In this document: positions 54,628 to 64,000 of the stretch, one piece after another
How positions within the stretch are numbered: the stretch's first letter is position 1
Layout: the number at the start of each line of letters is the position of its first letter
NCBI RefSeq assembly: GCF_905147365.1
Contig: NC_056428.1
Location: forward strand, 5,858,001 to 5,922,000
Direction of reading: 5' to 3'
DNA: 64,000 bases
DNA from: Aricia agestis
Taxonomy: Eukaryota > Arthropoda > Insecta > Lepidoptera > Lycaenidae
Position numbers and translations under genes: made by a program
Notes under the pieces: generated by a model
The model's database searches: none
What the model saw: only the letters and a program-made list of their open reading frames with translations
What the model was told of the DNA's origin: nothing

Positions 54628-54812
54628 AGCCCGCAACTCAGTTGCACTAAAATAGTTATCACTTATAAAATTCGGTACATTTTTCCAGGATAAAAAGTAT
54701 CGTACATCCTCTCCCGGGACTCAAAATATCTGCATAACAAATTTCAGCAAAATCGGTTCAGCGGTTTTAGCGTGAAGAGGTAACAGACAGACTTTCGCAT
54801 TTACATGCAAAA
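54628..54812 (-). mobile_element. Helitron-like F1
   Basis: AAGCCCGCAACTCAGTTGCA retains the 3' hairpin. CATTTTTCCAGGATAAAAAG, TCCCGGGACTCAAAATATC, AAAATCGGTTCAGCGG and GTAACAGACAGACTTTCGC follow. CTAG is lost and the 5' end is abbreviated. Confidence 0.7.
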
Positions 54813-55784
54813 TTCAAGTAAATCATAATTATACTACAGTTTATCTACAGTAATTATTACAAAGAGGAAAAGTTTGGTTGTTTGCAACGAAACAGCTGGA
54901 CCGATTTTGATAAAATGTAGCATAGACATAAGAGTAGGTACTCGGAGTATAAAGAACGAGAAAGGATACTTGTATCGCGGAAAATATTCGATTTATTTAC
55001 CGCTGTTTTGTTGGTGGTTTAAAAATTGAGCAGATAATATTATATTTTTCAACAAAGAAAATTTAAATCAATATAAAACAAAACTATGGTATAAACATCA
55101 CTGACTTTAAGATGAATTATTGCTTATTGGTTCTCAAGTTACATTAGGTATTTTAAAACGTGTTTAAAAGATTTTATACTGGTTTTAAAGTAAGTTTCCA
55201 TTGAGGTCAAAAGACGGGTTAATACTGTTGTTTTCTATATGACAAAGATTCCTTTCAGAATGATTCCTTGCAGAAAAGATGTATTTGCAGAATACAGAGT
55301 TTTTGACGCCTCTTGTGAGATATCTTGAAATTCGCTTGAAATTATAACAATGTACAAGAAGATCTCAAATCTGCCAATCAAAATATCATCTATAAACACT
55401 CTTACAGACTTCATATTTAAAAGGAATAATTATCTCATATTAAGAAGCGAACATAAGAAGTACTAACCTCATAATACGAACGTAAAGTTGTATTTTTCTT
55501 AGCAGATTCAAACCGGGTACCCCTCAGGCGCCGTCGTAACAGTACCGAGCGTACTGAGCCATTGCGTAACACGACCATCTGGTGTTTTTGTCGCAAAGGT
55601 TACTGACTTTTTTGGGAATATATTGAGTAATTTTGTTACAGTATGTAATAATCAATATTAAAAATCTATGTTACCCGGACAAATCTTCTTACATATACTT
55701 CGTTTAGGCCTTAGGGTGTGTAAAATTTACAGGCTGTCTACTTTTAGGATTGACCTAACCTGCCGAAAATGAGTAAGTGAGTAA
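54813..55784. other. No gene seen
   Basis: AT-rich. A phrase at 54895-54960 (AACAGCTGGACCGATTTTGA) resembles retroelement tails; nothing else was recognised. Confidence 0.35.
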
Positions 55785-55908
55785 CTGCCGAACTCGGCAC
55801 TAATGTAATTAATTGAAAATTTTGACATAAGCCCCGTACATTATCTGTCAAACTTTTCATTAAATTGAAGATTAATCATAATTAAATGCCTCTGAGTATG
55901 GCAGTTAG
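55785..55908. repeat. Inverted-repeat family L, copy e
   Basis: CTGCCGAACTCGGCAC at left; ATTTTGACATAAGCCCCGTA, CATTATCTGTCAAAC and ATTAAATTGAAGATTAATC inside; CTCTGAGTATGGCAG at right. The interior is close to copy a by eye. Confidence 0.65.
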
Positions 55909-55929
55909 CTTTAATTGTGTCTTTTAATT

Positions 55930-56095
55930 AAATCTATACTATACTAGTTTTGTACATCCTGTAGAGTTTGTTTGTTTGAACGCCATAATCTCACAAACTA
56001 CTGGACCGATAATTTATGTAATTTAACACAGAAATAGAGCAGACTAGGGGGATGAACATAAGCTACCCTTTTTTGAGGAAAAAGGTAGGGTGGCG
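55930..56095 (+). mobile_element. Helitron-like F5, diverged
   Basis: TCTATACTATACTAG, AGAGTTTGTTTGTTTGAACG, CCATAATCTCACAAACTACT and AGAAATAGAGCAGACTAGGG match the family order. The 3' hairpin is missing. Confidence 0.5.
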
Positions 56096-57069
56096 GCGTA
56101 ATTTGTCATTAACATTGTCGGTGCCGTGTTTAACTAATATACTATACAGCTATGCCTCTCACACTTGTCCACCGATGTTATCTCCGTCATAACCGCGCTA
56201 AGTATCACCTGATTATATCAACGCTAATGACTGCTATTCATCTTGTGCATAGAGTATAGATTATAGACCTACGAATAATAAAGTAGGCAAAGACCCAACT
56301 TGCCTGGACTTTGGCTATTAATTATTATCATCACATGCTGGTGTCAGCTATTACTCCAAAAAATGATTCAAGACTGATTTCCGTCAGCACCCTTACTTCG
56401 GACGCAATCGAGAGAATCAACTCGATCGCAGTAGGATTTGCTACTCCCGAAATCTACACTAACGCACGTGTTGGCATAGTTAATTTAAGTAACTTATAAA
56501 GGATCGAGAATTTGACGTTTGCTAACGCGATGTCCATCTTGATTCGAGTTTATTTGGGAGTACGGATCAGTTGGTATCAGTTTAGGAGGTCGGGACGGTC
56601 AGGAATGAAGAAAACAACTCCACAAAATCTCCTCGACAATATCCGTAAGTGCTTAAAAACAAGTACTCTACTTATAAAAGTACCCCCTGTTTAAGCGCTA
56701 ACTTAGCATTTTGTCAAGTATTATTTAAGCTATGATAATAGCACGAACAAAACCAAGGTGAGTCTAAAAACGACCTTCAATCAACTTCAGTCTCCCACGA
56801 CGATTTTCACACGAGTACACGACATTTTGGTCATTTACATTGCTTATTATGAGTTTGTATTGTCACATTAACTCCTGAAGTAAAACACGAATTATTAAAA
56901 GACTAGATAAAACAATATACCTAAAATAAGATAATTTTAAACCGTCATTCCTAATAAAAAATAGAGGAAGTGGGGGTCTTATGTATGTGTGGAAGAGTGG
57001 CATCGTAGCTCCAAAACGGATAAGCCGTTTTTGATCTTGTTTTAAAATTTGAAAGTTATAGTAATACAA
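56096..57069. other. No gene; LINE-tail-like piece at about 56990-57066
   Basis: GTGGCATCGTAGCTCC and AAAACGGATAAGCC resemble the piece at 3238-3390. Two short plus-strand frames (56311-56694) are unrecognised. Confidence 0.4.
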
Positions 57070-57271
57070 AGGGGTATGAAGATTTTGGCCGACCTTACTG
57101 TCCGCTATTGTGTTTTTTCGCGTTCACGAATTACGCGGTTTTGTCCAAGATTATTTTTGTTTGTATTGATGTTAGCTATCCATTTTTGAAAAAAATATTC
57201 GTGAACGCGGAAAAAACACAATGGCGGACAGTAGGTCGGCTAGGCTCCATATAAAAATCTTCATACCCCTT
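57070..57271. mobile_element. Foldback MITE
   Basis: AGGGGTATGAAGATTTT and its complement form the ends. GGCCGACCTTACTGTCCGC and TTGTGTTTTTTCGCGTTCAC reappear inverted on the right, with a 12-bp insertion (TATGGAGCCT region) in the right arm. The centre is about 60 bp. Confidence 0.75.
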
Positions 57272-57842
57272 TAAAACAATAATAATCGTCCACCAGCTCG
57301 CTCTTAAGAGATGAAAGTTTGGAGAACACTCCAAGCTTTCAAATCATCAACACTCGTCAAAAAAATACACGGTTGCCCAGGGATAAGAGATTTCAGATAA
57401 GATAACCTATAAACCCAAGCTCGGAAAGCGGGGAAAAAATGTCGTCTCCCCCAAAACCTCTTGCACAAAAACATTTATAAAAATACTTAAAGCTTTACTG
57501 ACGCTCGTTTCATAGAAAGTCTATTTTAAGCAAACGCGTTAGCACGGGTACGCATATTACAATCTCATGTATATAATCCGACAGGCTTCAAAGAGGTATT
57601 TACCTCAATTGCGTACACAACCAGTTATTACCTAACTATTAATTATTATTACTCTCTGTTGCTGGGATATTACTCCACAAGCTATAGATTTGCCTGTAAC
57701 CCCATATTACAACCTATACATATTAAATAGACTATAATACTGTCTGTCTGTAACTTCTTCACGCTTAATACAGATATTTGGTAATGAGATACTTTGAGTA
57801 CGGTAAAGAATCCTTTTGAATACATAGGTATTATATCTTATA
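57272..57842. other. No gene; F1 remnant at about 57709-57812
   Basis: GACTATAATACTGTCTGTCT, AACTTCTTCACGC, ATATTTGGTAATGAGATACT and TTGAGTACGG are a heavily diverged, internally deleted F1 Helitron on the plus strand. Confidence 0.45.
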
Positions 57843-57936
57843 TCTTTAAACGAGCAATTCTTGTATATACCTAATATAATTGGAATCTCGGAATCGGTTC
57901 CAACGATTTTCATTCATGAAATTTAGTATAAACGCT
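57843..57936 (+). mobile_element. Helitron-like F2, 5' part
   Basis: TCTTTAAACGAGCAATTCTT (same start as 19847, also after an A), TGGAATCTCGGAATCGGTTC, CAACGATTTTCAT and GAAATTTAGTATA. It stops where the 3' half-copy at 5109 begins, so the two together outline the longer family member. Confidence 0.7.
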
Positions 57937-58016
57937 TTCTAGAAGCGCGACAGTCATGATCGACAGTACTAGCGGCGAATCGAGGCACAAACGATAATAA
58001 AATGACAAATCTATAA

Positions 58017-58056
58017 GGGTTCCGTTTTTTGCCATTTGGCTACGGAACCCTAAAAA
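58017..58056. repeat. Hairpin AGGGTTCCGT / CTACGGAACCCT
   Basis: GGGTTCCG and CGGAACCC are inverted around TTTTTTGCCATTTGGCTA. The phrase recurs alone near 8550 and 38697 and is a common retroelement-tail phrase in Lepidoptera. Confidence 0.45.
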
Positions 58057-59394
58057 ATCAGGTCAATATTCTAGCTGATGTCTAATCTACCCATCTCTAA
58101 ATATAATCTCTGATTTTAATAGGTAATAATTACACTAATTAAATAAATAATATCTTTATTGAAGCCACAGACTTGTACACTGTTAAATATCTTCAATTAA
58201 AGACGTAACATGAAACAAAAAAAATCGGATGTGGTTTTTCTCGATTGCCATAAAAAAACGTTTGAAGCATTCTACCGACGAGGCCACATCTGAATGGTTT
58301 ACATCTCTCCTTGAACAAGAAACTTGCACGCGACGTTTTCACACACATATACGTACACAAGTTTCTAGCGATTCCGCGTATTTACTTTGAAAAGTTAAGT
58401 AAATAAAAACAACTGTTTACTTACTTGTATATTGTGTATTAACCTCTGTATTATGTACTGTTATTTGTACGTATAATGTATTAACCTCTGTATTGTGTAC
58501 TGTTCGGTGCGTGCCGTCCTACGTATGTCCAAAATCCCAATTTTACAGGAAACCTTAGGTGCAATGTGTGCGGTGCACACGGGCGCCGCGGTCCTAGGGG
58601 CGCCGAGCGCTGCTCGCACTCGGCGCGCGCCCGCGCTGGCCGGCCGCCACGGCCTACGCTTTATTGACCAACGTAAAAAGAACTCCAGTTTGCAAACATT
58701 TTTGTGTAATATCCGAAGCTCTTCTTATAATTGTAGAATTACAGCAAAGCAAGGCATGAGCGGTTCGGCTTTTGCAATATAAATATTATAATCTTTATTT
58801 TTCAACGTGAAATGAACCTTAAAACACATACTTAAAATATGAAGATTATATTATTTAGTGTAATAGTGAGTGTCCTATCGCTCGTTTTTTCAAAATAGGT
58901 AGTGGGAGGATTTGGATTTAGATACAAAAAAGCACAGTGTTGTAACTTAGAAAACAAACTGTGCCCAGCTGGCTCTTCGGATGTAGAGAAGTTAGAGCTC
59001 TTCAAGGAAATCGAATAATGAAATCGAATTAATACCGATATTGTGATGATGTGATGTTTAATAAATATAAAACATGAAATTTAAAGTGAAATTGAAGTAC
59101 TATTACTTATTAAAAGCGATATAAAATTTACATTTTGGAACCCCTAGCCTAACCAGGCTTGTTAGGGTCAGTCTAGACTCAACAGCACATCATGGTCAAA
59201 ACCGAAAAAAATCTTCAATCTACAAACAAATAACAATAAAGTTTGTTATCTATTTTATATTGGAGAAATTTGACAGTACCTATGTGGTAACTTGATGTGC
59301 TGTTATATTTCTTCTGGTGGAACGAAAGAAGCCACCGCTTAGAGTCCTCACCCTTAAGCGGCCGGACAAACTGTACTTTTACTTTGTACGCGTG
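58057..59394. other. No gene; GC-rich island at about 58567-58650
   Basis: The island (GCACACGGGCGCCGCGG, GGGGCGCCGAGCGC, CTCGGCGCGCGCCCGCGC) stands out in AT-rich DNA. It makes the 95-codon frame 58495-58782 look alanine/arginine-rich. CACACGGGCGCC recurs at 59430, so it is more likely a transposon piece than a gene. Confidence 0.35.
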
Positions 59395-59462
59395 CGCGCT
59401 TGTTAGGGGGCGCTAGGGTAATGTTTGCACACGGGCGCCACATGGGCTAGAGACGGCCCTGA
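59395..59462. mobile_element. Possible DNA-transposon end
   Basis: On the minus strand: CAGGGCCGTCTCTAGCCC, ATGTGGCGCCCGTGTGC. CAGGG-type ends are typical of hAT elements. The partner end was not found. Confidence 0.3.
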
Positions 59463-60258
59463 CAGGAAAGCTGTTTGATGGCATATCTTCAAATGGCTCT
59501 TTTGTGAAATGACGTTTTTGAATATACCATTATTTACGTACGAGGTTTCGAGTTGAAGACAATTACCATTTTATCAATTTTTGTCCTCAAACTGAATTTA
59601 TCTACGACCGTACATACTCAGCTAATTATGTATCTAAATTAGTAAGTAAACTGAATTTAACTTTGATTGTACACACTCAGCTGCAATATTTCTAAATTTA
59701 AGAGTTAAGACACATTTTTTTTTTTATTCTAACAAATTAATAATAATTCAAGTGAAAACATTGTTCCATATTTTATACCGATTTTACAACATATTATAAC
59801 GTTTCCATTATTTAGCCTATCAATCATTAAAGACGAAATTATGAACCAAATACTATGATTATGTAAAACTGATCTAATTTAGTAAGCAGGAAGTGTGTTG
59901 CATAAAACACTTAAATTATCATTGGCATTTATCATCTGATAAGATGCAATCATTATTTTAACATATCTACAATTTATTGATCATTGTTCAGCTATACTTT
60001 CACTAATTTAATATGTTGCCTATGCCCTGAATTATACCAAAGATATAAATCTGAAATATGAATTATGTCTCGATAAATGGTTCAGATAGTAGGAAAGTAA
60101 ACAAGATCATTTATAAGCTTTATTAAATATAGTGGTTATTTTCTTAGCTCATTGGAGAGGTTAAGGCTTTTGCACACTAACCATTTAAATGATAAAAATA
60201 TTTGCAAAGTTTATAACTTCTACTTCTGCTTTCCTTTCCCAATGCCCGGTTAACAATA
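59463..60258. other. No gene seen
   Basis: AT-rich. Near 59600-59700 the words CTGAATTTA and ACTCAGCT repeat at about 67-bp spacing, a weak duplication. Confidence 0.35.
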
Positions 60259-60330
60259 TTCCGATCCAGTGATCCATTCCAGTGCATCATCCAGCGCTGG
60301 ATTCGATCACTGAATTGCAATAATATAAAC
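60259..60330. repeat. CCAGCGCTGG-family copy
   Basis: ATCCAGTGATCC, ATCCAGCGCTGGATTCGATC, AATAATATAAACCGACCATA corresponds to 8774-8890 in the same order. Confidence 0.45.
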
Positions 60331-61534
60331 CGACCATAATATATTTGTACTTACAAACATAAACAAAATAGGGCAAATGTTGTTATTCGTACCACTACAA
60401 TAACAGCTGCAGTTGATTGAGAGACCATAATCACATAATTCATGTAACATTATTACAGCTATCAAGTCAAATTTATTTTTAATTTTGACAAGGAAAGCTG
60501 ACAAACTAGTGGAAGTCAAAGGTTCACGAATATTGAATTCATTACTCCTTAATACTGGGGTGTAATTGAAAAATCTTCAGTCACGACTAAACCTCAATAT
60601 ATTACGTAATTTTTTTAAATTAATCGACCAAATATGATCAATAAACACCAATAAGTGTAGAAAGCCATTGACTTTCTTCAGTGATGTAAGCGACCGGTCG
60701 CCGAAATCCGGAGACAAGATGGCGGTTATGTAAAGTAAACACCGCGTATGTGCATTCTTGTGTGAGGCTGGTCGATCTGCAGGTGTAAACAACTCTCAAC
60801 TGTTTTTTTAATTGCAAAGAATTGTCTATGGACTTTTCGCACATCCTTTTGGTCTCTTTTACAAAACAACTAATCAAGGAACTAATTTTGCAAATTCATT
60901 TTAATCTACTTGTAGTCCATTCTTCGTCTTTTTTAATTAAACACGAATGATTAATATCATATTTGTTCAACTGTTAAAGTTAGATTGGAATAAGTTAAAC
61001 AATAAACAAACCTGTATGATATGAGATGACTCTTACCCGATGGTGGGGAATAACAATCCTATATGTGGTGATGAATTACCTGAAACAAAAAATCACCATT
61101 ATCATCTCACCACTCTGAAATCCCTATAGTATAGCTACCCTGCTAGCAATTATGGTTATTGCTGCATACATTAAAATGTATCTTCATAATGTTTATAATC
61201 AATGTATAATGTAGCAGAATATTTTGTCGGCTATAGCACTGTAAAGATACCTGTTACCAGGAGTTAGTAGTAACAACATATTTAGTAGTTTGTCTCAAGA
61301 ATCAGGACTGACAGAGGCGACAGGGACCTAAAATAAACTCAACAATCAAGAAAAGCCTGAAGGGCGGTCTGAGGCAGTTTTGGGATTCTAAACTTTGAAT
61401 TTACTTTGTATCACATCACACTTACACTTAACCACTTTTTGTCCTGAAAGGTGGTGGTGGTGGTGGTGAAATTAGCTAGTATGTATTATTTCTATAATCA
61501 TAGCTATAAGTATATTCTATAAGTATACATAAAC
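60331..61534. other. No gene seen
   Basis: AT-rich. Overlapping minus-strand frames at 60307-60877 lack conserved features. A (GGT)n run lies at 61450-61468. Confidence 0.4.
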
Positions 61535-61574
61535 TATAAAGGTTTTCATATATAAGTATATGAAAACCTTTATA
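61535..61574. repeat. Hairpin, 15-bp arms
   Basis: ATAAAGGTTTTCATA and TATGAAAACCTTTAT are exact complements around an AT-rich loop. Confidence 0.65.
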
Positions 61575-62606
61575 TTATATATGCAAAGAACAAGATAAAG
61601 AAATTTTGTGCCATTATGAATGTGTTAATTAGATAAGACACAGTATACTTATACTGAATTTACCGCATCAAGCATTACAAAGGCATATCCCACAGTCAAA
61701 TCATAAAACCATATCCTACAATATCCTACGTAAGGAGGTCGGTAGGACGTCACGTCTCACAATTTCCAAACGCTCACTTTCCAAACCGATTGAGATTCCG
61801 CCGCGCCGTTTGGCCATTGTTTAACAGCTATACAATAAACTAAAGACCAAAGAAAATATTCGGTAGACTAAAAGTCTGAAAAGACAGAGAAAAGAAAACA
61901 TTTTGGTATCTTCACACGTTGGTCATTTAAAAAAAAGGCGCAAAATTTCTCTTTTAATTTCAATAATTACCTAATTTTAGTATAGCATCATTGAGTTAAG
62001 GAAAATGGTAAATTAAGATATTATATTTAACTACATACTAAAACATATCGATTTGGATCATCAAATAAGATAAAAGAACTAAAAAACAACCTGAGAAATG
62101 GCCGCAGGAAAAGGGAAAATCTTATTAATATTGATAATTTCCACAGGCAATACTGAATCTAGAAAATCAAGAGAAAAGTAAAACTGAACTTTACTAGAAT
62201 AAAGTCATAAACTTTAAACAATAGAGCTATCGCAATTCTAGAGAAAGTGAAATGTTTGTGAGAAACACTTTGATGTATTGACGTGTTCGCGCGTGTGATT
62301 CTACTCGCAAAATGCACTATGCTACTTTATGATCAACGATCATCATCGATCTTATCACCGGCCGACCAACCGTCAATGTCTGTTCCATCGTTCACATCAT
62401 CTCGCTAGTCATGATGGTATGGGCGATACTAGGTACACGGTTTGTTGGTTTCAAAATCATTGTTTCCCATCATCATCTATAAACATCGTCAAGAGCTTCT
62501 ACATCTCCTCGGAGCTGTATAGTAAATTCAAAGTTGTTGGAGAATTTCTCAGACAGTGATCCTCATGTCATTTGCATGAACCCGTCATTACAGAGAAATT
62601 AACTCT
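61575..62606. other. No gene seen
   Basis: AT-rich, unassigned. A 76-codon frame at 62329-62559 is His/Ser-rich because of CAT-rich sequence. Confidence 0.4.
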
Positions 62607-62690
62607 TAATGCCACACTCAGAGACATTTAATGATTAAACTCCAATTTAATGTAGAGTTTGACAGATAATGTCAAAATTGTTTCGCATAA
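62607..62690. repeat. Inverted-repeat family L, copy f (short)
   Basis: GCCACACTCAGAGACATTTA, CCAATTTAATGTAGAGTTTG and ACAGATAATGTCAAAATTG. The right part is missing. Confidence 0.55.
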
Positions 62691-62839
62691 TTATACCTGT
62701 TGTTAAAAGACTTGGAGGCGCCCCTTGTCGCCAGGGACCTCGGCCTGACTTCTCATCACCGCCACTTCAATTCAACAAAGTTCCGTAGAACTCGTTCTGC
62801 GGTTAAAACCTATGTGACCATGAAAATTATTACCAATTT

Positions 62840-62904
62840 TTGCTTGGAGGGCGGCAAATTGGGATTTTGCTCCCCCCTTTTTAAAACGTAGATCCGGACC
62901 TGAC
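62840..62904 (-). mobile_element. DNA-transposon end fragment
   Basis: On the minus strand: CAGGTCCGGATCTACG, TTTTAAAAAGGGGGGAGC, AAAATCCCAATTTGCCGCCC. A CAG start with a G-run and a poly-purine stretch is typical of one end of a hAT-like repeat in insects. No partner end is clear. Confidence 0.4.
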
Positions 62905-63382
62905 AACCTGTACGCCCTTTCTGGTTCATTCCCAATCTTTTGTGGTTGCTTATATTTGTGGTTCATTCCTAATATTTTATGGTTCATTGTATCTAAAGTT
63001 GCATCACTCTTAGTCAGCCAATCTGACCCAGTTCCGCGCATGTCAAATGTGGCCATGAATTGAAGTAAACAATCGATTTTATCATTCAAAAACATTGTTT
63101 GCAATTTAGATTTCGAGTTCTATATTATAGCAATCAGAGAAAATATTGCCTCTACCTTGGGACGAAATAACCGTGATTGCCTTCCTAATTGTAAAAACTA
63201 TCTACTTATATCATGGCTGCCACTACCGCTGCTCCTGCTGATTTGGAAATATTTCTCTGGATACTTCTGCGGCAAAATATATAGTAACGACGCGAGTGAG
63301 TGTTAACACTCAGCCTTCGTACTCACTTGCCGCATCGGGCAGCGGCAGCGGCATGACGAGTGGCAGCGTTTGTGACATATTA
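62905..63382. other. No gene; loose GC-rich inverted words at about 63214-63370
   Basis: GCTGCCACTACCGCTGC and GCAGCGGCAGCGGC...GTGGCAGCG are loosely inverted, with GAGTGAGTGTTAACACTCAG at the centre. A decayed foldback is possible. Confidence 0.35.
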
Positions 63383-63594
63383 GCTATGTCCACACAATGC
63401 AATTTCATCTTCAATTTTCGTCATCATCTTTTTATTCAACTTTCGTTTGGCATATTCAATAATTGAATGCGTCAAAATCCACCCGCGTTGGAAAGAAAAG
63501 TGTCATAGCGTCGCGGGCATGCCTCACGTGCGTTGTTGACTGCGCTATAACGCATGCCCTTGATGAACAAAAAAAGGCACGGTGTGGACAAAGC
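63383..63594. mobile_element. TA-flanked MITE, copy 2
   Basis: Same element as 13669-13857. GCTATGTCCACACAATGC and the complement of its right end (GCTTTGTCCACACCGTGCC) form the inverted repeats. TA is at 63381-63382 and 63595-63596. It includes TGCCTCACGTGCGTTGTTGA, absent from copy 1. Confidence 0.75.
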
Positions 63595-63763
63595 TATTTA
63601 CATTCTCGCATTGCCCACTTCTCTGCTACCTTCAATACCCAACAGAGCTGAGTTCTGTCGCAATAGATTAAATCTGTCAACATGTTCGTTATTGCTTGCA
63701 TTGGTACATTATGTGCCAACGTGGAAAGGATGCTTTAAATATGTTTTCCACTGTACACATGGG

Positions 63764-63878
63764 GCCAACGCATTGAGCCAGCGTATTGGACCAAATTGTA
63801 GAGAACGGAATTTCCAACTTATGGCCAAGTAGGCCTCTACATGTTAAACCAAAGCGCTGGCTCCACCATGCGTTGGTC
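63764..63878. repeat. Imperfect inverted repeat
   Basis: Left CCAACGCATTGAGCCAGCG and the complement of the right arm (CCAACGCATGGTGGAGCCAGCG) match with a small indel. Probably one more foldback element. The frame crossing it is not a gene. Confidence 0.45.
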
Positions 63879-64000
63879 CAATTTGTACATAAGGCTTTTG
63901 GGTCTCTGCATGTGTTTTAACGAGATCTAATATTTAATGATATAAAAATTTATATTGTTGGTTTAAACACGAAACTTTAAGTGCAAGGAAATAAGTTTCA

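Noticed and set aside
58495..58782. 95-codon frame with Ala/Arg-rich middle
   Set aside because: The GC-rich island shares CACACGGGCGCC with 59430 and looks like transposon sequence. No domain, leader or splice context.
62772..63104. 110-codon minus-strand frame
   Set aside because: It crosses a transposon end fragment (62840-62904) and has no recognised domain.

Overview
This 64-kb window looks like animal nuclear DNA, most probably from a butterfly or moth (Lepidoptera). It is AT-rich, no open frame exceeds about 154 codons, and there are no operons or ribosome-binding sites. It is packed with short non-autonomous transposable elements whose termini match types known from lepidopteran genomes. 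That assignment rests on recognising those repeats from general knowledge; no host gene confirms the species.

I find no convincing host protein-coding gene. The only recognisable protein relic is a truncated non-LTR retrotransposon piece (46079-46391, C-terminal region running into an RNase H start). The window is best read as intergenic or intronic DNA. Two short frames (33583-33786 and 48709-48915) are listed as weak candidates only.

The repeats fall into groups. (1) Helitron-like elements, grouped here as F1 to F7, recognised by a 5' TC, a short hairpin near the 3' end and a terminal CTAG followed by T. F1 has at least 13 copies. (2) A poly-A-tailed short retroelement, called SINE-A here (746-1081, 5574-5894, 6871-7118, 11859-12195, 34931-35270), and one tRNA-derived SINE (49479-49850). 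(3) Terminal-inverted-repeat elements (MITEs and foldbacks), with apparent TTA, TTAA, TA or 8-bp target duplications. (4) An inverted-repeat family, 'family L', with six copies. (5) Fragments resembling LINE 3' ends.

Layout: 0-20 kb is a dense mosaic of these elements with several nested insertions. 20-26.4 kb is quiet, AT-rich, largely unique DNA. 28.2-32.5 kb is the most striking structure, a 4.2-kb tandem array of near-identical modules with a higher-order order LMR-LM-MR-LM-MR. 33-40 kb is sparse apart from a SINE-A, a LINE-tail-like repeat and a degenerate minisatellite. 40-58 kb is again a dense mosaic, including three TTAA-flanked elements, paired F1+F4 Helitrons and a six-unit 136-bp tandem repeat. 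58-64 kb is mostly quiet, ending with a TA-flanked MITE whose sister copy lies at 13.7 kb.

The elements do not form a pathway. The value of the window is as a record of insertion order: SINE in Helitron, TTAA element in family L, and possibly F4 in F1.
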